From Pachyseris speciosa (Eukaryota > Cnidaria > Anthozoa > Scleractinia > Pachyseridae), in assembly GCA_016490735.1 (NCBI GenBank), contig JAEMWC010000035.1, forward strand, positions 766,001 through 830,000: DNA of 64,000 nucleotides, in the 5' to 3' direction. Positions within the stretch are counted from its first letter, which is position 1; every line of letters starts with the position of its first letter. This document shows positions 25,083 to 36,382 of the stretch, piece after piece. The translations under genes were made by a program, and so were the position numbers. The notes beneath the pieces were generated by a model. The model saw only the letters and a list, made by a program, of their open reading frames with translations, ran no database searches and was not told the origin of the DNA.

Positions 25083-28000
25083 TTTAATACTTATATTGCC
25101 CTTTTTACATCCAGATATGAACAAAAGTGCATCACAATAGCTATCTTAATAATATAATACAAATGATGAAAACAACTATATGAAAGAATTACAACCTAAC
25201 AACTATATTACAATGTTTACATCTTTAAGTTAATTATGAATACTGCATTAAAAACTACTAAGCAAACCTAATATAAGAAATTACTAAATGCCTCTCTAAA
25301 ATAATAAGTCTTCAGCATGGATTTAAAGGTGTTAAGGTCTGTCTGACTTCTAATGTTTGCCGGCAGGGCATTCCAAGTAAAACAAGCTACTGTAAGCTAA
25401 ACAACTACCAAGCAATTAAAATGGAATTATGTTTAACACCATAAGAAAGCAAAAATACCTTAATAAAATCTGCAGTCTCCTTTTGCTGTGTAGACTTTGT
25501 CAAAACCTCCATGGACCTAATAGGAAAATAAACCAACAAGTATTGGCATTTTGACCATTCCACCAACACACTGTATAAACAATTTAGTACTTAAGCACAT
25601 CACGGCAAGGCAGTGTTGCCCAACATCACCAAGTTGATAGGATCACCTGTCAGATTGCATTTAGCAACAGGATATTAGCCAACATCACTGTTATTTGCAC
25701 AAGATCATCAATAATAATAATTTCTTTTTACCCTGATTTGTGATCAGTGGCTTGGTATTAATTAGCATTTCTGTTTTAGTCCCTGCTACCTTTCTGTTGG
25801 AACTGTTACATACATGACACACTTCTGTATTCCTTTTGATTCTTGCAGTACCCAGTGCTTGAATGGAGCACATCACAACATTGTCATACAGATCAACCCT
25901 TACTTTGCGCATTCCGCTGCAAGCCTTCCCACAGCTCATCTATAAGCCATGTCTTTCATGGAGAACAATGGCTTTCAAATATATCGTGAATTTGACCATT
26001 TACACTGAAACCAGATGGTTTCATTAGTCTATAGTAAGCTGCAGCCTCATCGCGTATTGTCTGTTTGTCTGACTGACTGTCTGTCTGCCTATTTTAAATA
26101 GCCCTCTGACTATCTCTGATTATTACAAAATGAGTTTTTCTTACACTGGATAATTGGTACAGTAATCTGTATATGTTTTGAAACCCTTTTCCTGAAAAAA
26201 AAAAAAATCAAAAAATATCAGTTATTACAACTCCAGTGATTTTGCTACCCCAGCGTCCTGTGTCTCCGACACATAAAAATCCTAAAAGAAGCAAAATAAT
26301 TTACGGCATGTGTCCTGTAGGATGCAATAAAGGCAGACGTCACACAATCAATGCTTCTAGGATCAAAAGTCAAACTAAATGAACAAAACGATGAGCTGTT
26401 CACATTTCTAATAAAACATATTTATCGTGGCAATAATAACGTAACTACAAATTGAACTTTGTTAATGGTTCAAGTCAGGACTTCTGATATTAACCCTTTA
26501 AGTCCCGATAGTGCCATATGGCACAAGATGCAATTACATGCTCATTATTCAGTCAATTTGCATGAAATTTGCACAACTAAAAGATCTTGGAAAGATCTGC
26601 ACATTGAAGGCATAATAACATGCCCCCCTCCTATATAACATTTGATTTAGCACCCCTGCAACTTTTGGAACTTTTTCTCTTTGTACTTTTTAGACCAAGT
26701 TAATATCTGACAACAAGCAATGCACTGAGAGCTGCAAATTAAGCTATAGTTTAGGGGGATACCCAATGTGTACAAGAAACAGGAAAATTTTAAACGTTTT
26801 TATTTTTTCATTTTAGGCACTTGTCAATCCAATCTGTGGCCTCCTCCATTTCTTTTGGTGTGATTTGTAGCATACCCCAGAAAATACCTTTCAAATGGTA
26901 CATCACATGTGGTCTCCTGGTTCATAGTTACCGATTTAGAAAAACTTGGCATTTCCCTCGGGGCTTAAAGAGTTAATGCAATGACCCATTGATTTTGGTC
27001 TGGGACTTATTCTTAGGGTGCGTCCCAGGGACTCACTAATGACAATTTCTTGAATAAAATCCCTGCAACTCAGCTAGAACTAGCTAGCTGGGTATCTCCA
27101 ATGCTCTATTGCTCATAGCAAGGATATACTTGACTTTAACTTGAACAAAGCAAGTACACAAGTAGTTTGAGTAAAAATTGTGGAACAAAGGTAGGAAGGG
27201 GGGAGAGACTGAATGTTAAGGCTAATTTTTGTTGATCAGTTTGAATTAATCAAGTCAACTTTCATTGTGTGGCCAGGGCCATTGCAAGGACTCTCTTTTA
27301 TAGCTGGCTTCAAATGCAGTTGTAGCCCTCAATTAAATTACACTGAATTAAGTCATGTTCAGTCCCTTCTGCACACTTTTGTGTTCTTACAATGTAGTTG
27401 ACATGGCATTGTCTTGCTAAATCTGCCTATTTATTTGCAGGGCCCTACTGAAAACTGCCATTGGCAAGTGAATTCCCTTAGTAAAAATTATTGTTATTAT
27501 TATGATGATGATGATGTTAGAGTTTGCACAGTATTGTTAATACCGGAGACAGCATATTCCACATCTGTCAGGTCACAACAAAGGCTTCAGACAGAAAGTG
27601 CCTTCCTCAAAATATGTGCTGTTCTCAACATGGCAGATTTCTGGAGAATACTGATGTCATAGTTGATGCCCAGTTTGCACAAATACAGTACCGCTCACAA
27701 GTAAGTTACCACCCTCGCGCGCGACGCGAATTGTGTCGCGCGCTACGCGATTCTCGTTGCGCACGATGTTCTGGAAACTGTAAGTTTATTGACTTGAAGC
27801 TCTCTCACCATTTAATATGCCCATTGTAAAGCAACAATAGTCGATTTCAATAGTCAATTTACAGTGTTTGCAAAAGTCCGCTAAGAAGAAATGAATATGC
27901 GTAATCGATCAATCTTCGCGCGCCGGAGAAGGGCAGCGTGTGTTTTGCTTCCAAATTCCGTGTCAAACTGTTTTCTCCTCGAAACTTTGATAGACTGAGG

Positions 28001-31000
28001 TCGACATATTAATAACTTTAAAAAACCTGCATACACAATATGATGTACAGTGTTGATGAACATGCTTTTCAGTCTTTTGAAGTGGAGACATTCCGAGGAA
28101 TTCTACCGTCATCGCGCCGCATTCAATTCGCTTCATTGGACACGAGCTTCTTCCTACACTGTACATCAAACCGCCAATTTTTCAGCTCGTCCATGAGCCA
28201 TGACTGATGCTTGATACTTTTTGTTAGTTTTCTATTCATCTGATTCTTGACAACTAGCCATTAAAAAAAATTGAAAATGTTGGCGAGTTGGCACAGAGTT
28301 TCAAGCGGCAAATTAAAAACAGATCGAGCCGTAGATAAGACCAGCGTAATTAAGCGGAGCACATGCGAGGCGTCCGAACTACTTACTCTTCGGCAAATCT
28401 TTTTTCCACGGACAAACTCTACTGGATTAAAATCTGCACAAGTTTACAAAGATATGGCCAGGAAAATGTGTTCCGGTCTTTCGAAGTAGAAAATATACGA
28501 TTGAGCGCCGGCGTGTCGAATAAACAAAACATTTCACATACAACTACCCAAACTTATGCATCTTCACCATTGGCAGAATGAACTTCAGATTTCTACATGA
28601 TAAAAAATTGTTCGTGAACAAAGAAGGAAATAAAATAAACTCCGTTCTGTGTCGGGTTCTATTCCTTGGCTTCTCATGAATTTTTCGGTCATATTGAGTG
28701 GAAGGTTTCAAATTACACAGACAGTAGTTTTGCAGTTTTATGCAAATTTGCAATCCGAAAGCAAAATGTATATGCAGTAACCCGGCCGGTCATTAGTCAT
28801 TTGCTTGTGCCGAACTAGCTCTTGATTATGTCCTCAACGAATTTAGAAAACACGACCATTTAAACGTATCGACGACAGAACCGATAAAAATTCAACTAAA
28901 TTCAGCGCTAACGGGAGTAACAAATTATGCTTATCATTCGCAATTGATCATTCGTCGCTTTGTTTACAAGTTTTCGATTTGTATTAATGACCTCAATGAT
29001 GCTATATTTATTTGCACAGAAGTGAACTACACGTATGAACGACTCAAATTCGACAGAACAATAGCTGCATTTGGAAAGTGTTACGCGAATTTAATTGATA
29101 TCACATTGCAAAATCACCCAAAATTTATGCCAAAAATTTCTGCTTTAGTGACTCTTGCGCGACGCGAATCGCGTAGTGCACGATGCGATTTGCGTAGCAC
29201 GCGACGTGAATCGTGTAGCGCAGAAAACGCGACACAACTGGTAACTTACTTTTGAGCGGTACTGTAGCTTTATAGATTGGGCCCAGTGCTCACATAACAA
29301 CTGGTATGACTTTCACCTTCGAGTCAGAGAGCCCCCAAATCCTTGCAACCTCAACCATTAGTTCAGAGTATTATTTTTAGCATGATTATGATTATTATGA
29401 TTATGATTATGATTATGACTATTGTTGTTGTTGCTGTTATTACAATAAACTTAAACATAAGTTTACTCACAGTGATGTGGAGTTTTTCTCTCATTACTCA
29501 ATTACTACAGTCTCTCATTAACTTTGCTACAAGTTTTAAATAGTTTGTGAGCATCATTCATGGAGGAGACGTAATGGAAATAACCATTAAACCAGTCTGC
29601 AAGATGTCTATATTCCTTACGTTTGACACAAAATGGCTGGCAACGTCAACAGGGTCATCACCACATTCCTCCAATTCAGCTAAGAATTCCCTAGCACATT
29701 ATAAACAGAAAAACACTGTTAATATTAGTTTTCTCCTTTACTATGTAAACAGCACACATGAAAATAACATGTTATCTTCACATGTGAAAAGATCACCATT
29801 GCTATGGTTACATAATGAGTCACACCTTTTGCAGCAAAAGTGAAAAGGTTTGCTATGATATGACCCTATGGCCCAGCGCGTGCTTCCATTGTAATTGTCA
29901 GACTATTGGGAAATTCCCCATATGAGAGCTGTACGCATCAGTGCAAGCTGGGCCGGAAAAAGCCATACGACCCTGTTAGGAAAACATATGGCCCTGAGCG
30001 ATACAATTTTAGAGGATTTCATCGCGTCCAATGATGTAAGTTTATTTTACACCAGAAAGCAAAACACAAACAACATATTAGGTCAATTTTCTGTGCAAAT
30101 TGGTCAATTTTTGTAAAAACTTCATCTTCTACGAGCTGATGAAGAGTCTAAGGAGGCCATATGATAAAATGCTTATAAACTGAGTTAGGTTGGGTCAGAC
30201 TGGAAAATATTTGGCTCTCGGTCATGGCATACGGATCAAGCACACCTCAAACAAATATTTTCCTGTCTGGCCCTCCCACTCAGTCAATAAGTACACAGTA
30301 TTTCATTGGTGTTTATATAATAAATAATAAATACAACATCACATGGCCACATGGAGATACAAAATTTCTTGTGTTACAGAATACGCTCCCTCATGAAAAT
30401 ATTTTTCAACACTCAAAGAGAAATTTCATATCTCTGCGCAACCATGTAATATCCTCTATGCATTATTTCTTCCGTTAGTTCTGGGTTTTAGGAAAGATGA
30501 CAACGTCTCACATTAAAATAATAATAATAATAATACTAATAATAACAACAACAATAATAACTTCTTGCCAGAGTGTGATCAGTTCCACATGAATTTTACA
30601 CAAACGTGTAAAACGGCAGTGGAACAAAAGGGTGCCTTTAGAATGGCATTGAATGTGTAGAGATCTAAGAACTCAGAGGAAGGATATTCACTAATATAAA
30701 TTATGCAAAGGATGGCATAAATTTAATACCGAACATAAATTATCCAAAGGCTTACGTGTAACTAAAAGGCATGATTTTAAACTCATGCAATTTCAGCCCT
30801 TTTAACGACTTCCAGCTGCTGAAGAAAAGTGCTGGCTTAACTTCACTACTAACATTAGCCTGTATGCTTCATGAGGAAGTGACATTGCAAATGAAATTAG
30901 ATGCCGGTAAACTATAATCACTTAAAGGTTTAAACTTACTTGTTTAACTCATAGATTTCTTCTATATTCATGAATAAGTCTTTGACATCCTGTTCTGGAA

Positions 31001-32160
31001 ATGGAGATTCCTTTCCCCTCATTTTCTTCAAATAACCCTGGATAAAGATCAAACAATATATCCAAACAACATGCACTCACAAGTTGAGTTTTGAAGGGGT
31101 CCTTAAACACTGTTTTGTGTAAAATTTTAATTAATTAATTAATCAATCAATTAATAAAAATAATTGATAATTGATTTTTTTAAAATTAACGATTAAATAA
31201 AATTTAATTAAGTTTAACTTTATAAGGCAAATCTCATTGGGCTGTGAACTCAATCACTCAGATGTCTTTGTGAGTAAACATGCAAGCATGTAGGGTGGAG
31301 TGCCCAGTGGCCCCTGGCGACTTAGTTTTGCCTCTTGGGCGACAAGGAAATCTTAGTTTTTGTACAAAATTACTATGCTGGGAACCCTGAGTTTCAGAGG
31401 TTAAGAGTTTTGGGTAAAGCCATGCTACTAGTTCTTAAACCAAACACTGCACTCAAGAATAGATTTCATTCCGTAAATTTTCACAGAAAAGATAGTCAAA
31501 TGAATAACACAAATAACTGAATATTAGTGTGTGACTCCTCTAAAGTACATGTACGTATGTACAAAATGTGCCACCGTGAACTTTCACATACCTCAATGAT
31601 CTCATGTAAATGCTGCACATAAGCCTGTTCAGTCGACAAGATTTCCTGAACAACTCTCTCAGTATGGCTGCAGGTACTGGAACCAGTAGAAATACGATTC
31701 ATGTTCACATCTACACCTTGCACACCAAGTAAAGCAGACGGCACAGAATCATCTGAGATTGTTGAAGGAGTTCTTTCTCCCGAGTGAGTTGACAATGGTC
31801 GCAGGTGAGGCGATCCATCATTTTCGAATGTTTTCTTTAGTACAGCAATATTAGATTCCTCAGACTCATTTTCCGATTGTGGAGAATCTCTATAAATAAT
31901 TTCAACCTTCGGTTGAGTAGTTGACTGTTTTCTTTTATCATTGCCTTGTACACTCGTCACATCTATGGATGGACTTTTTTCAAGGGTGGGCCGACGGAAG
32001 AATCTCTTAGATGTTTTCCTTGGTGATAAAATCCCGTTGGACTTGGTAGATGTATAGCCATTTGATATTCTTTGAGGCGATCCAGCTCGCTTAGCACGAG
32101 TACTAAAAGGCTCGGCTTCACCGGCTGATTGAGGATAGCTTGTTATTGGGGACATTGCTG
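11472..32160 (-). CDS. PLEKHG: PLEKHG1/2/3-like Rho guanine nucleotide exchange factor, complete 20-exon gene
   Basis: A DH-PH exchange factor that loads GTP on Rho-family GTPases (vertebrate relatives act on Cdc42, Rac or Rho at the cortex). Exons in transcript order: 31592-32160 (ATG 32155), 30940-31037, 29621-29690, 26145-26191, 25459-25516, 24931-25023, 24672-24728, 22827-22907, 22517-22546, 22358-22396, 21805-21918, 20276-20371, 19519-19605, 18661-18712, 18224-18292, 16740-17087, 15801-15826, 15166-15240, 14321-14488, 11472-13295. Every junction has GT/AG and the phases join; coding length 3996 nt gives 1331 residues plus stop. The DH domain spans about residues 167-356 and the PH domain about 380-478. 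Signatures such as [30 protein letters not shown] and [14 protein letters not shown] are those of the PLEKHG1/2/3 group. Introns hold many transposons. The 26-nt exon 17 is the least certain; which vertebrate paralogue is closest is open. Confidence 0.87.
13926..14043. mobile_element. Foldback element in PLEKHG intron
   Basis: Outer arms cgaatttggttttatc-like and gataaaaccaaattcg are inverted, with an inner inverted pair tcgtagagaga/tctctacg. It lies between exons 19 and 20. Confidence 0.75.
14321..18712 (-). CDS. PLEKHG: PLEKHG post-PH exons (14-19)
   Basis: 18661-18712 encodes [17 protein letters not shown], matching the segment just after the PH domain in PLEKHG1. 18224-18292 is a basic stretch ([19 protein letters not shown]). 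16740-17087 (116 codons) has a helical segment with [19 protein letters not shown]. 15801-15826 is a 26-nt microexon that restores phase 0. 15166-15240 and 14321-14488 are acidic, Ser-rich and disordered. The microexon rests only on its splice sites and phase. Confidence 0.75.
15351..15629. mobile_element. MITE family A, copy 2
   Basis: Right end CACTCATCGAAAACCGCTC followed by TA, left end more diverged. The interior shares the ATTGGT, CCCGCGCT and CGAATTCTGATTGGTTCG blocks with the other copies, in the reverse orientation to copy 1. It lies between PLEKHG exons 17 and 18. Confidence 0.75.
15972..16310. mobile_element. TAA-flanked MITE (Harbinger type)
   Basis: Inverted ends TGCACATGTCATC and GATGACATGTGCA sit between TAA at 15969-15971 and 16311-16313, the 3-bp TWA target of PIF/Harbinger elements. 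A second inverted block (GGTGGGGTCGACTC / GGGGTCGACTCCAC) follows. No transposase inside. Confidence 0.75.
17521..17925. repeat. (ACTC/ACTG)n tetranucleotide array, about 400 bp
   Basis: Repeats of cactcactcact with gactgact and cgctcact variants, between PLEKHG exons 16 and 15. Interspersed variants suggest an old, slowly mutating array. Confidence 0.95.
18380..18562. repeat. Tandem duplication of a dispersed coral-type repeat
   Basis: The segment starting acttttgagtctgtggatg and ending actttcctgtggtg occurs twice, about 107 bp apart. A worn relative is near 42025-42110. It is non-coding, in the intron between exons 14 and 15. Confidence 0.8.
19519..22546 (-). CDS. PLEKHG: PLEKHG DH-PH linker and PH-domain exons (9-13)
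   Basis: Exons of 30, 39, 114, 96 and 87 nt, all phase 0. They encode [23 protein letters not shown] (first PH strand), [38 protein letters not shown] and the C-terminal PH helix with its conserved tryptophan ([18 protein letters not shown]). The PH domain is expected to bind phosphoinositides or assist the DH module. All exons are symmetric, so skipping any one would keep the frame. Confidence 0.87.
20660..20900. repeat. Dispersed repeat shared with 58890-59060
   Basis: Both places share blocks such as aatgatgtgatca and gcagatgttgagca. No PH or other domain is encoded, so the 80-codon minus-strand frame here is not an exon. Confidence 0.6.
21602..21695. mobile_element. Short TAGCCTCC-type (Mutator-like) MITE
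   Basis: 94 bp with ends TAGCCTCCTTCGCAGA and its inverse TCTGCAAAGGAGGCTA. Flanked by acattggtc (21593-21601) and acgttggtc (21696-21704), a 9-bp duplication with one mismatch. It is little more than two terminal repeats. Confidence 0.82.
22055..22276 (-). mobile_element. tRNA-derived SINE, copy 1
   Basis: On the minus strand a tRNA-like head (B-box region around ggtttgatttcc, reverse of 22225-22236) is followed by a shared body ending in ttctccaggtactctgg and tttcccttctcctc. Same family as 43181 and 49713. A short internal duplication (ttggcattaa) is specific to this copy. It lies in the PLEKHG intron between exons 10 and 11. Confidence 0.75.
22827..31037 (-). CDS. PLEKHG: PLEKHG DH-domain exons (2-8)
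   Basis: Seven short exons encode the rest of the DH helical bundle. In order the clearest peptides are [82 protein letters not shown] (the conserved DH signature helix), [17 protein letters not shown] and [20 protein letters not shown]. Phases 0, 2, 0, 2, 0, 0, 0 match across each junction. Long introns inside carry a TA-flanked element, a TTAA-flanked element, LINE tails and the polypurine tract. Confidence 0.87.
23050..23560 (-). mobile_element. 3' end of a LINE (reverse transcriptase C terminus)
   Basis: The minus strand encodes a C-terminal peptide with [18 protein letters not shown] and [17 protein letters not shown] ending near 23263, the usual W-N-S-L-P tail of jockey/CR1-group LINE proteins. 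A 200-bp AT-rich 3' UTR follows. The copy is 5'-truncated where the polypurine tract begins. It is not part of PLEKHG, although it lies in its intron. Confidence 0.8.
23565..24380. repeat. Polypurine (GGAAGGAGGGAGG)n tract, about 800 bp
   Basis: Almost pure purine on the plus strand; polypyrimidine in the PLEKHG pre-mRNA. All six frames are open over long stretches (poly-Ser/Leu/Pro or poly-Gly/Lys/Arg), which is an artefact of repeat composition. G-runs of three spaced by four to five bases could form quadruplexes or triplex DNA. Confidence 0.95.
25040..25400 (-). mobile_element. 3' fragment of a LINE
   Basis: The reverse complement of 25310-25390 reads as a LINE C-terminal peptide with [19 protein letters not shown]. 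It is followed by an AT-rich 3' part ending at a (TAA)n tail at 25050-25082. It lies between PLEKHG exons 5 and 6. Confidence 0.7.
26494..26972. mobile_element. piggyBac-type MITE with TTAA duplication
   Basis: Inverted ends CCCTTTAAGTCCCGA and, on the right, the complement of CTCTTTAAGCCCCGA, bounded by TTAA at 26490-26493 and 26973-26976. Both the target and the CCCTTT start are typical of piggyBac. No transposase in 479 bp. Confidence 0.82.
27686..29264. mobile_element. TA-flanked 1.58-kb DNA transposon, non-autonomous
   Basis: Ends CAGTACCGCTCACAAGTAAG and, inverted on the right, CAGTACCGCTCAAAAGTAAG, with TA at 27684-27685 and 29265-29266, as in Tc1/mariner/pogo elements. Just inside each end are CG-rich words (cgcgacgcgaat, gcgctacgcgat) repeated in both orientations, standing out from the AT-rich surroundings. 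Several short frames inside carry no recognisable transposase. It lies in the PLEKHG intron between exons 3 and 4. Confidence 0.8.
31592..32160 (-). CDS. PLEKHG: PLEKHG exon with start codon, disordered N terminus and start of DH domain
   Basis: The acceptor (ttttctcag) lies just five bases before the ATG at 32155, so a 5' UTR exon must lie upstream. Residues 1-165 are rich in Ser, Pro, Thr and basic clusters, likely disordered and phosphorylated. The exon ends with [19 protein letters not shown], the first DH helix (conserved region 1), and splices in phase 0 at 31592. Confidence 0.85.
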
Positions 32161-32424
32161 CTGAGAAAAGTAATACAAACATTTTGAATTTACAATAATT
32201 TTATTTATAATATAGCTCACACATATTTTCATTGAAATTGAGCATGCCTTGTGAGAGTACATGTATAAAGCACACAAATGATGCCATTTTTCTGTGTGCA
32301 GTTTCAAAATCATTATAAATCTGACATTTTTCGCAACCAAAAAAGAAAGTAATTGAATAAAATAGTACAGTCATACCACAGAACTGCCAAGACAAATTCT
32401 AAGTGCTGCTGGTTTTGACTGAAC

Positions 32425-33299
32425 AATTGAAGGGCTCGGGGCAAGAACGTCAACGTCTTGCCGATTTCCCACTGTTAGATGAATTCTCCGTAATGTTCCC
32501 GCTCCGAAGTGAAAATTTTCCCACCGCAGCCAAGCGAATATTCATTTCCAGTCCTCGCGAGAACTTTTCAAGGAGACAGCGCCCTCTGTTGTCACATTGA
32601 ATTGTGGGCATAAAAACATCCTTTCGAGCGCGGGCAACACGTCTTCAAACATACCATATTTTTCGCCTAAGTCAAAAAACAACTCCCCTTTCCGAATTTC
32701 TAGCACAGCAACCTTTGGCAAATGGGCCAAGACTCTCAACTGCGGGCCGCTTTTAAGACGAGAGTTGCTTTCAGACTGTCCCGCCTGGCTCAGTACTCTG
32801 TACTGCGAAATGCCGATTTGTTCCAGCGTTTGGCAAGCACAGAGAAACACCACTGGCTTCTGTCAGAAGTGTCTGACTTGCCAATCGACAGACTTGAATG
32901 ACGTCCGTTCGACCACCAGGCTGGCGAGTTTCGATTAAATTTAGCTAGCAATCGACACCTCACAGCCACGTAAGTTTCCTATCAATGAAACTTAAATCGA
33001 TGTTTTACCCGCCAAATATATAGTCTACGTCACACTATCAAACAATACTTTCCAAGCGTCAATCATTTCACGTGCTCTAAAGGTAATTCAATTCGCGCAT
33101 GAATATTAATACGCAAGGGAATGAGCTGACTTGGGTATTTTTGCATTACGTTATTTCTTGAAAAGGAAGAGGAAATCAGCCAAAACAAATACAGAGCAAT
33201 GACTGGAATGAAGTCCACATGCCAAATCTCAGTTTCTATTGAGTACATTGAAAATCGACCAAAAACCGGGAGCACGTTCTTGCCCCGAGCCCTTCAATT
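32425..33299. mobile_element. Inverted-repeat element, 875 bp, in PLEKHG intron 1
   Basis: The ends are exact inverted copies over about 26 bp starting AATTGAAGGGCTCGGGGCAA. A minus-strand frame of 103 codons (32542-32853) inside has no recognised domain. Target-site duplication is unclear (AATT, which is also part of the repeat). Confidence 0.7.
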
Positions 33300-33328
33300 T
33301 TATTCACCTGTTAAAAAGGACTTTTACA

Positions 33329-33585
33329 ACAAGACATAATGTTGACACAGCATGTATGATCACTGATTGGACATTATTCCGAATGCCCATGATGAAAATA
33401 AAATTTGCTTAGTTTTCTCACAAATTAAAACAAATTTATCTACAAATGTGGGAAAAACTATATATTATAAAACAAATAAAAAAGCCTTAACAGTGCTTTG
33501 TTCTGTTATAAGGCCCCAAGGAAGTGACAAGAGCATGAAAGAAGAAGGAAGAAGCATGAGCCACAAAATTATGCAACTCTGATTG
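33329..33585. mobile_element. Half copy of a long-armed foldback element
   Basis: From caagacataatgttgacac through aaacaaataaaaaagcctta to aagtgacaagagcatgaaag it matches, in reverse, the right arm of the element ending near 36705. Only one arm is present. Confidence 0.65.
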
Positions 33586-34184
33586 GCCGGTTGAGAGCAG
33601 TACAATATTAATCCCAAATTGTACTCCATTAGAGTACTTAAGATCTGCAACAACCGCAAGATCAAAGTCAAAAGTGGCAAATCTGTCTGCAAATTGGAAC
33701 ATTCTGACAGGTGAAATTGGTCTAAAAGACGTACAAACTGAATTTTCAATTATTTGGAATGATTTTTGCATAGGTAATTTTGTTAAATAGAATTTATTAC
33801 CAATAAAAAATGTATAATATTGCACAATTCAGAATATTGTTAACTGTACTATGTATTAAATAAACATCCAATGACTTTCTCATACAATTCCTTATCAATA
33901 CATGTAGGTATTTGCCTAATATAAAGGCTCATGCAATTTACAGAACATTCAAAAATCACTCATACATGTACAGTCTATTAATGACAAATGGTACACTGTA
34001 CTCAAGGTTGTGCAATATCCTACACTAAAGATACATGTATCTATGTTAATAACACTGTTAAGTAATTATTATATAATAACAAAATCAATGCGCATGCTCT
34101 GATTGGCCAATCAGCTATGGTTTATTGTTCCACTAAACTCATGGAAATTTCGCGCGTCTTCTGGATTATTATATAAAAGCTATC

Positions 34185-34350
34185 ACCACAAGTTTCTATG
34201 GTTTACAGGCTGATAAACCACTTGGGATGTTGGAAGAACACCCGAAGAATCTGTAAATCACTCGCCTGCGGCTCGTAATTTACAAATTCTTCGAGTGTTC
34301 TTCCAACATCCTGCGTGGTTTATCAGCCTATAAACCATAGAAAATTGTGG
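34185..34350. mobile_element. Foldback element
   Basis: Arms of about 70 bp (ctatggtttacaggctgata ... tatcagcctataaaccatag) around a short CG-containing loop. Confidence 0.8.
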
Positions 34351-35764
34351 TATATTGCTTAAATAACATATTGATAGTGTCAATGATGACAATAACAACT
34401 GTTACCTTCACCATTGCAGTTGTTCATGTTATCCTTACATGTACCTTTTTCCACTATCATTATCGTTATCACTATCATTAGCACTATAAGAATATTACTT
34501 TCATTTTCTACCTGTATTTGTAACTTCGTCTAAACAATTTGTAAGTTGGACAGACATCGCTGGTCAACCATGGTACTAAGATCTGCAAATGTTAACAGAA
34601 AGGTAAATTACATGTAAAGTTTATCTCCCACGAATGAGCGGCGCTCACTTTCGAATTTTACATACCAGTACATGTAAATATGAGTGTAAAAAGCAAAATT
34701 ATCGTCTTATTAGGATGGCACAAAATGCTGTCTACGTTAACTGCTACCAGATTCCAAGTTTAAAAAATGCTAAATTATTTGTCTAGACATATCCATTAGG
34801 AACACACTCGTTACTCAACCCCATGTAAGGTCTTGAATTTCACAAACCCCCAGTCTCCTTGGTATTCCAATTATTTTGGTTTCATAGTAAATCCTTTTCA
34901 AACCTTCAGTTTGTTCTGTAATGCTCTGTGCTTGTGGATAAACTTAAAAACAAACACTTCAAAAAAACTTCAAACTGACCTACCATTCATGAAGGAGGTG
35001 TGGATATTTCCAAAGTACACAATTCTACGCAAGTTCAGACCATCTGAGGCCACTTACTCTTACTGATGCTCAAACTTGGAGGGATTGTTTTGCAAACTGT
35101 CAGAAGTAATCTGAGCCAAAATGCTAGAACATTCAATGCTGCATAACTTGCCCTTTTAGTGGCCCTGCTACTGAACTCAGAATTCACAATTTTCTCAAAA
35201 ACTCTCCTATGGAGAGTTCAAGCCTTATTATGCCCCTATTATAACTGTCTATCGTTCTGATCCTTAGGATGAGGATCTCTCTGGTTTCATAGCACTATTT
35301 TAAACAGATTTACAGACAGTGAAGTTCTTTTAAAGAATTAAACCCTCAGACGCAAAGGTGACAAAGAAGGAAGTGGCTTCTGTGGCTACAGAAAAAGGAT
35401 TTCCTAAGAACTCCCACAATTACTTTCTCTTAATTGTTTTGATGGTGATAATGGTTCAGTTGAAGTGGTTTCATTGTCGTCTGTCAGTAGTAAATGAAAG
35501 GCAGACTTCCAGAGTGATCATTAGCGGGTGAAACTAAAATTAAGGAGAAAATACATGTAAAAAGAGAAATATTCCATCCTTCCATCCCCCTCACCAAATC
35601 ATTGACAAACTGCTGCTAAAATCAAACTGTACTAACCTTTACTTCTGAAATTGTTAGAGAGGTGTCTTGATAGTTCATTTCAAGTGCTCAAGATTGAGCA
35701 AATAGATATACCCAGCTAAATATCAATGATGAATTTGTGCCAAAACCAGTATTTTTTTTAACTT

Positions 35765-35930
35765 TCTTTTTCACTTTGACCCACCCGACTCGACTAGCCT
35801 TTGCTACCTTCGGGTGGGTGTATGGTCTTGTATCTATCAAACGTTGTTGGTGTTACGTTGTTATTGTTAATCCATAGTTTCAATGAATGAATGAATGAAT
35901 GAAATAAAATAAAGTATGTCTAAAATCAGG
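35765..35930 (+). mobile_element. Probable LINE 3' tail with (AATG)n end
   Basis: A stretch with acccacccgactcgactagc and cgggtgggtgtatgg is followed by (aatg)n and aataaaataaag at 35883-35912. A tetranucleotide tail is typical of some LINE and SINE families. No coding part. Confidence 0.45.
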
Positions 35931-36382
35931 TTTTTTGTAATATCCAAGATTGTAGCCATTTAATGCTATCCACCTGTTTCTTCAGAAGAACCCCCTCTAC
36001 AGTATCCAAATAATATTAGGTTCAAAAAATATCTGTACCCATCCCAATGAATCAATACTGTCAAAACACCCCAGAGGAAAGAAACTTTATTGCAAATTCC
36101 AAGGATGACAGGAGTCTTGAGAAGTGAAGTGTGTATCTCGAATCCCCTGTTACAGTATCTTTAACTGAACAAGTTTCCCTTGGTTACACTTCCCATTTAT
36201 TTCCTATTGGCTATATTTTGGTTATTTTGAACATTATGTTTAGCTCCCTTGCCTGGTTGTGACAGTAGGAATGTACTGTATTTTTTGGCAAACGAGTACA
36301 TGTGCACTGACTACACCTGTAGTCACCTAAGAAAAGTACTTGAATCAATCTGCCCTTTTCCAATTACCTTCATTTAACAAAT

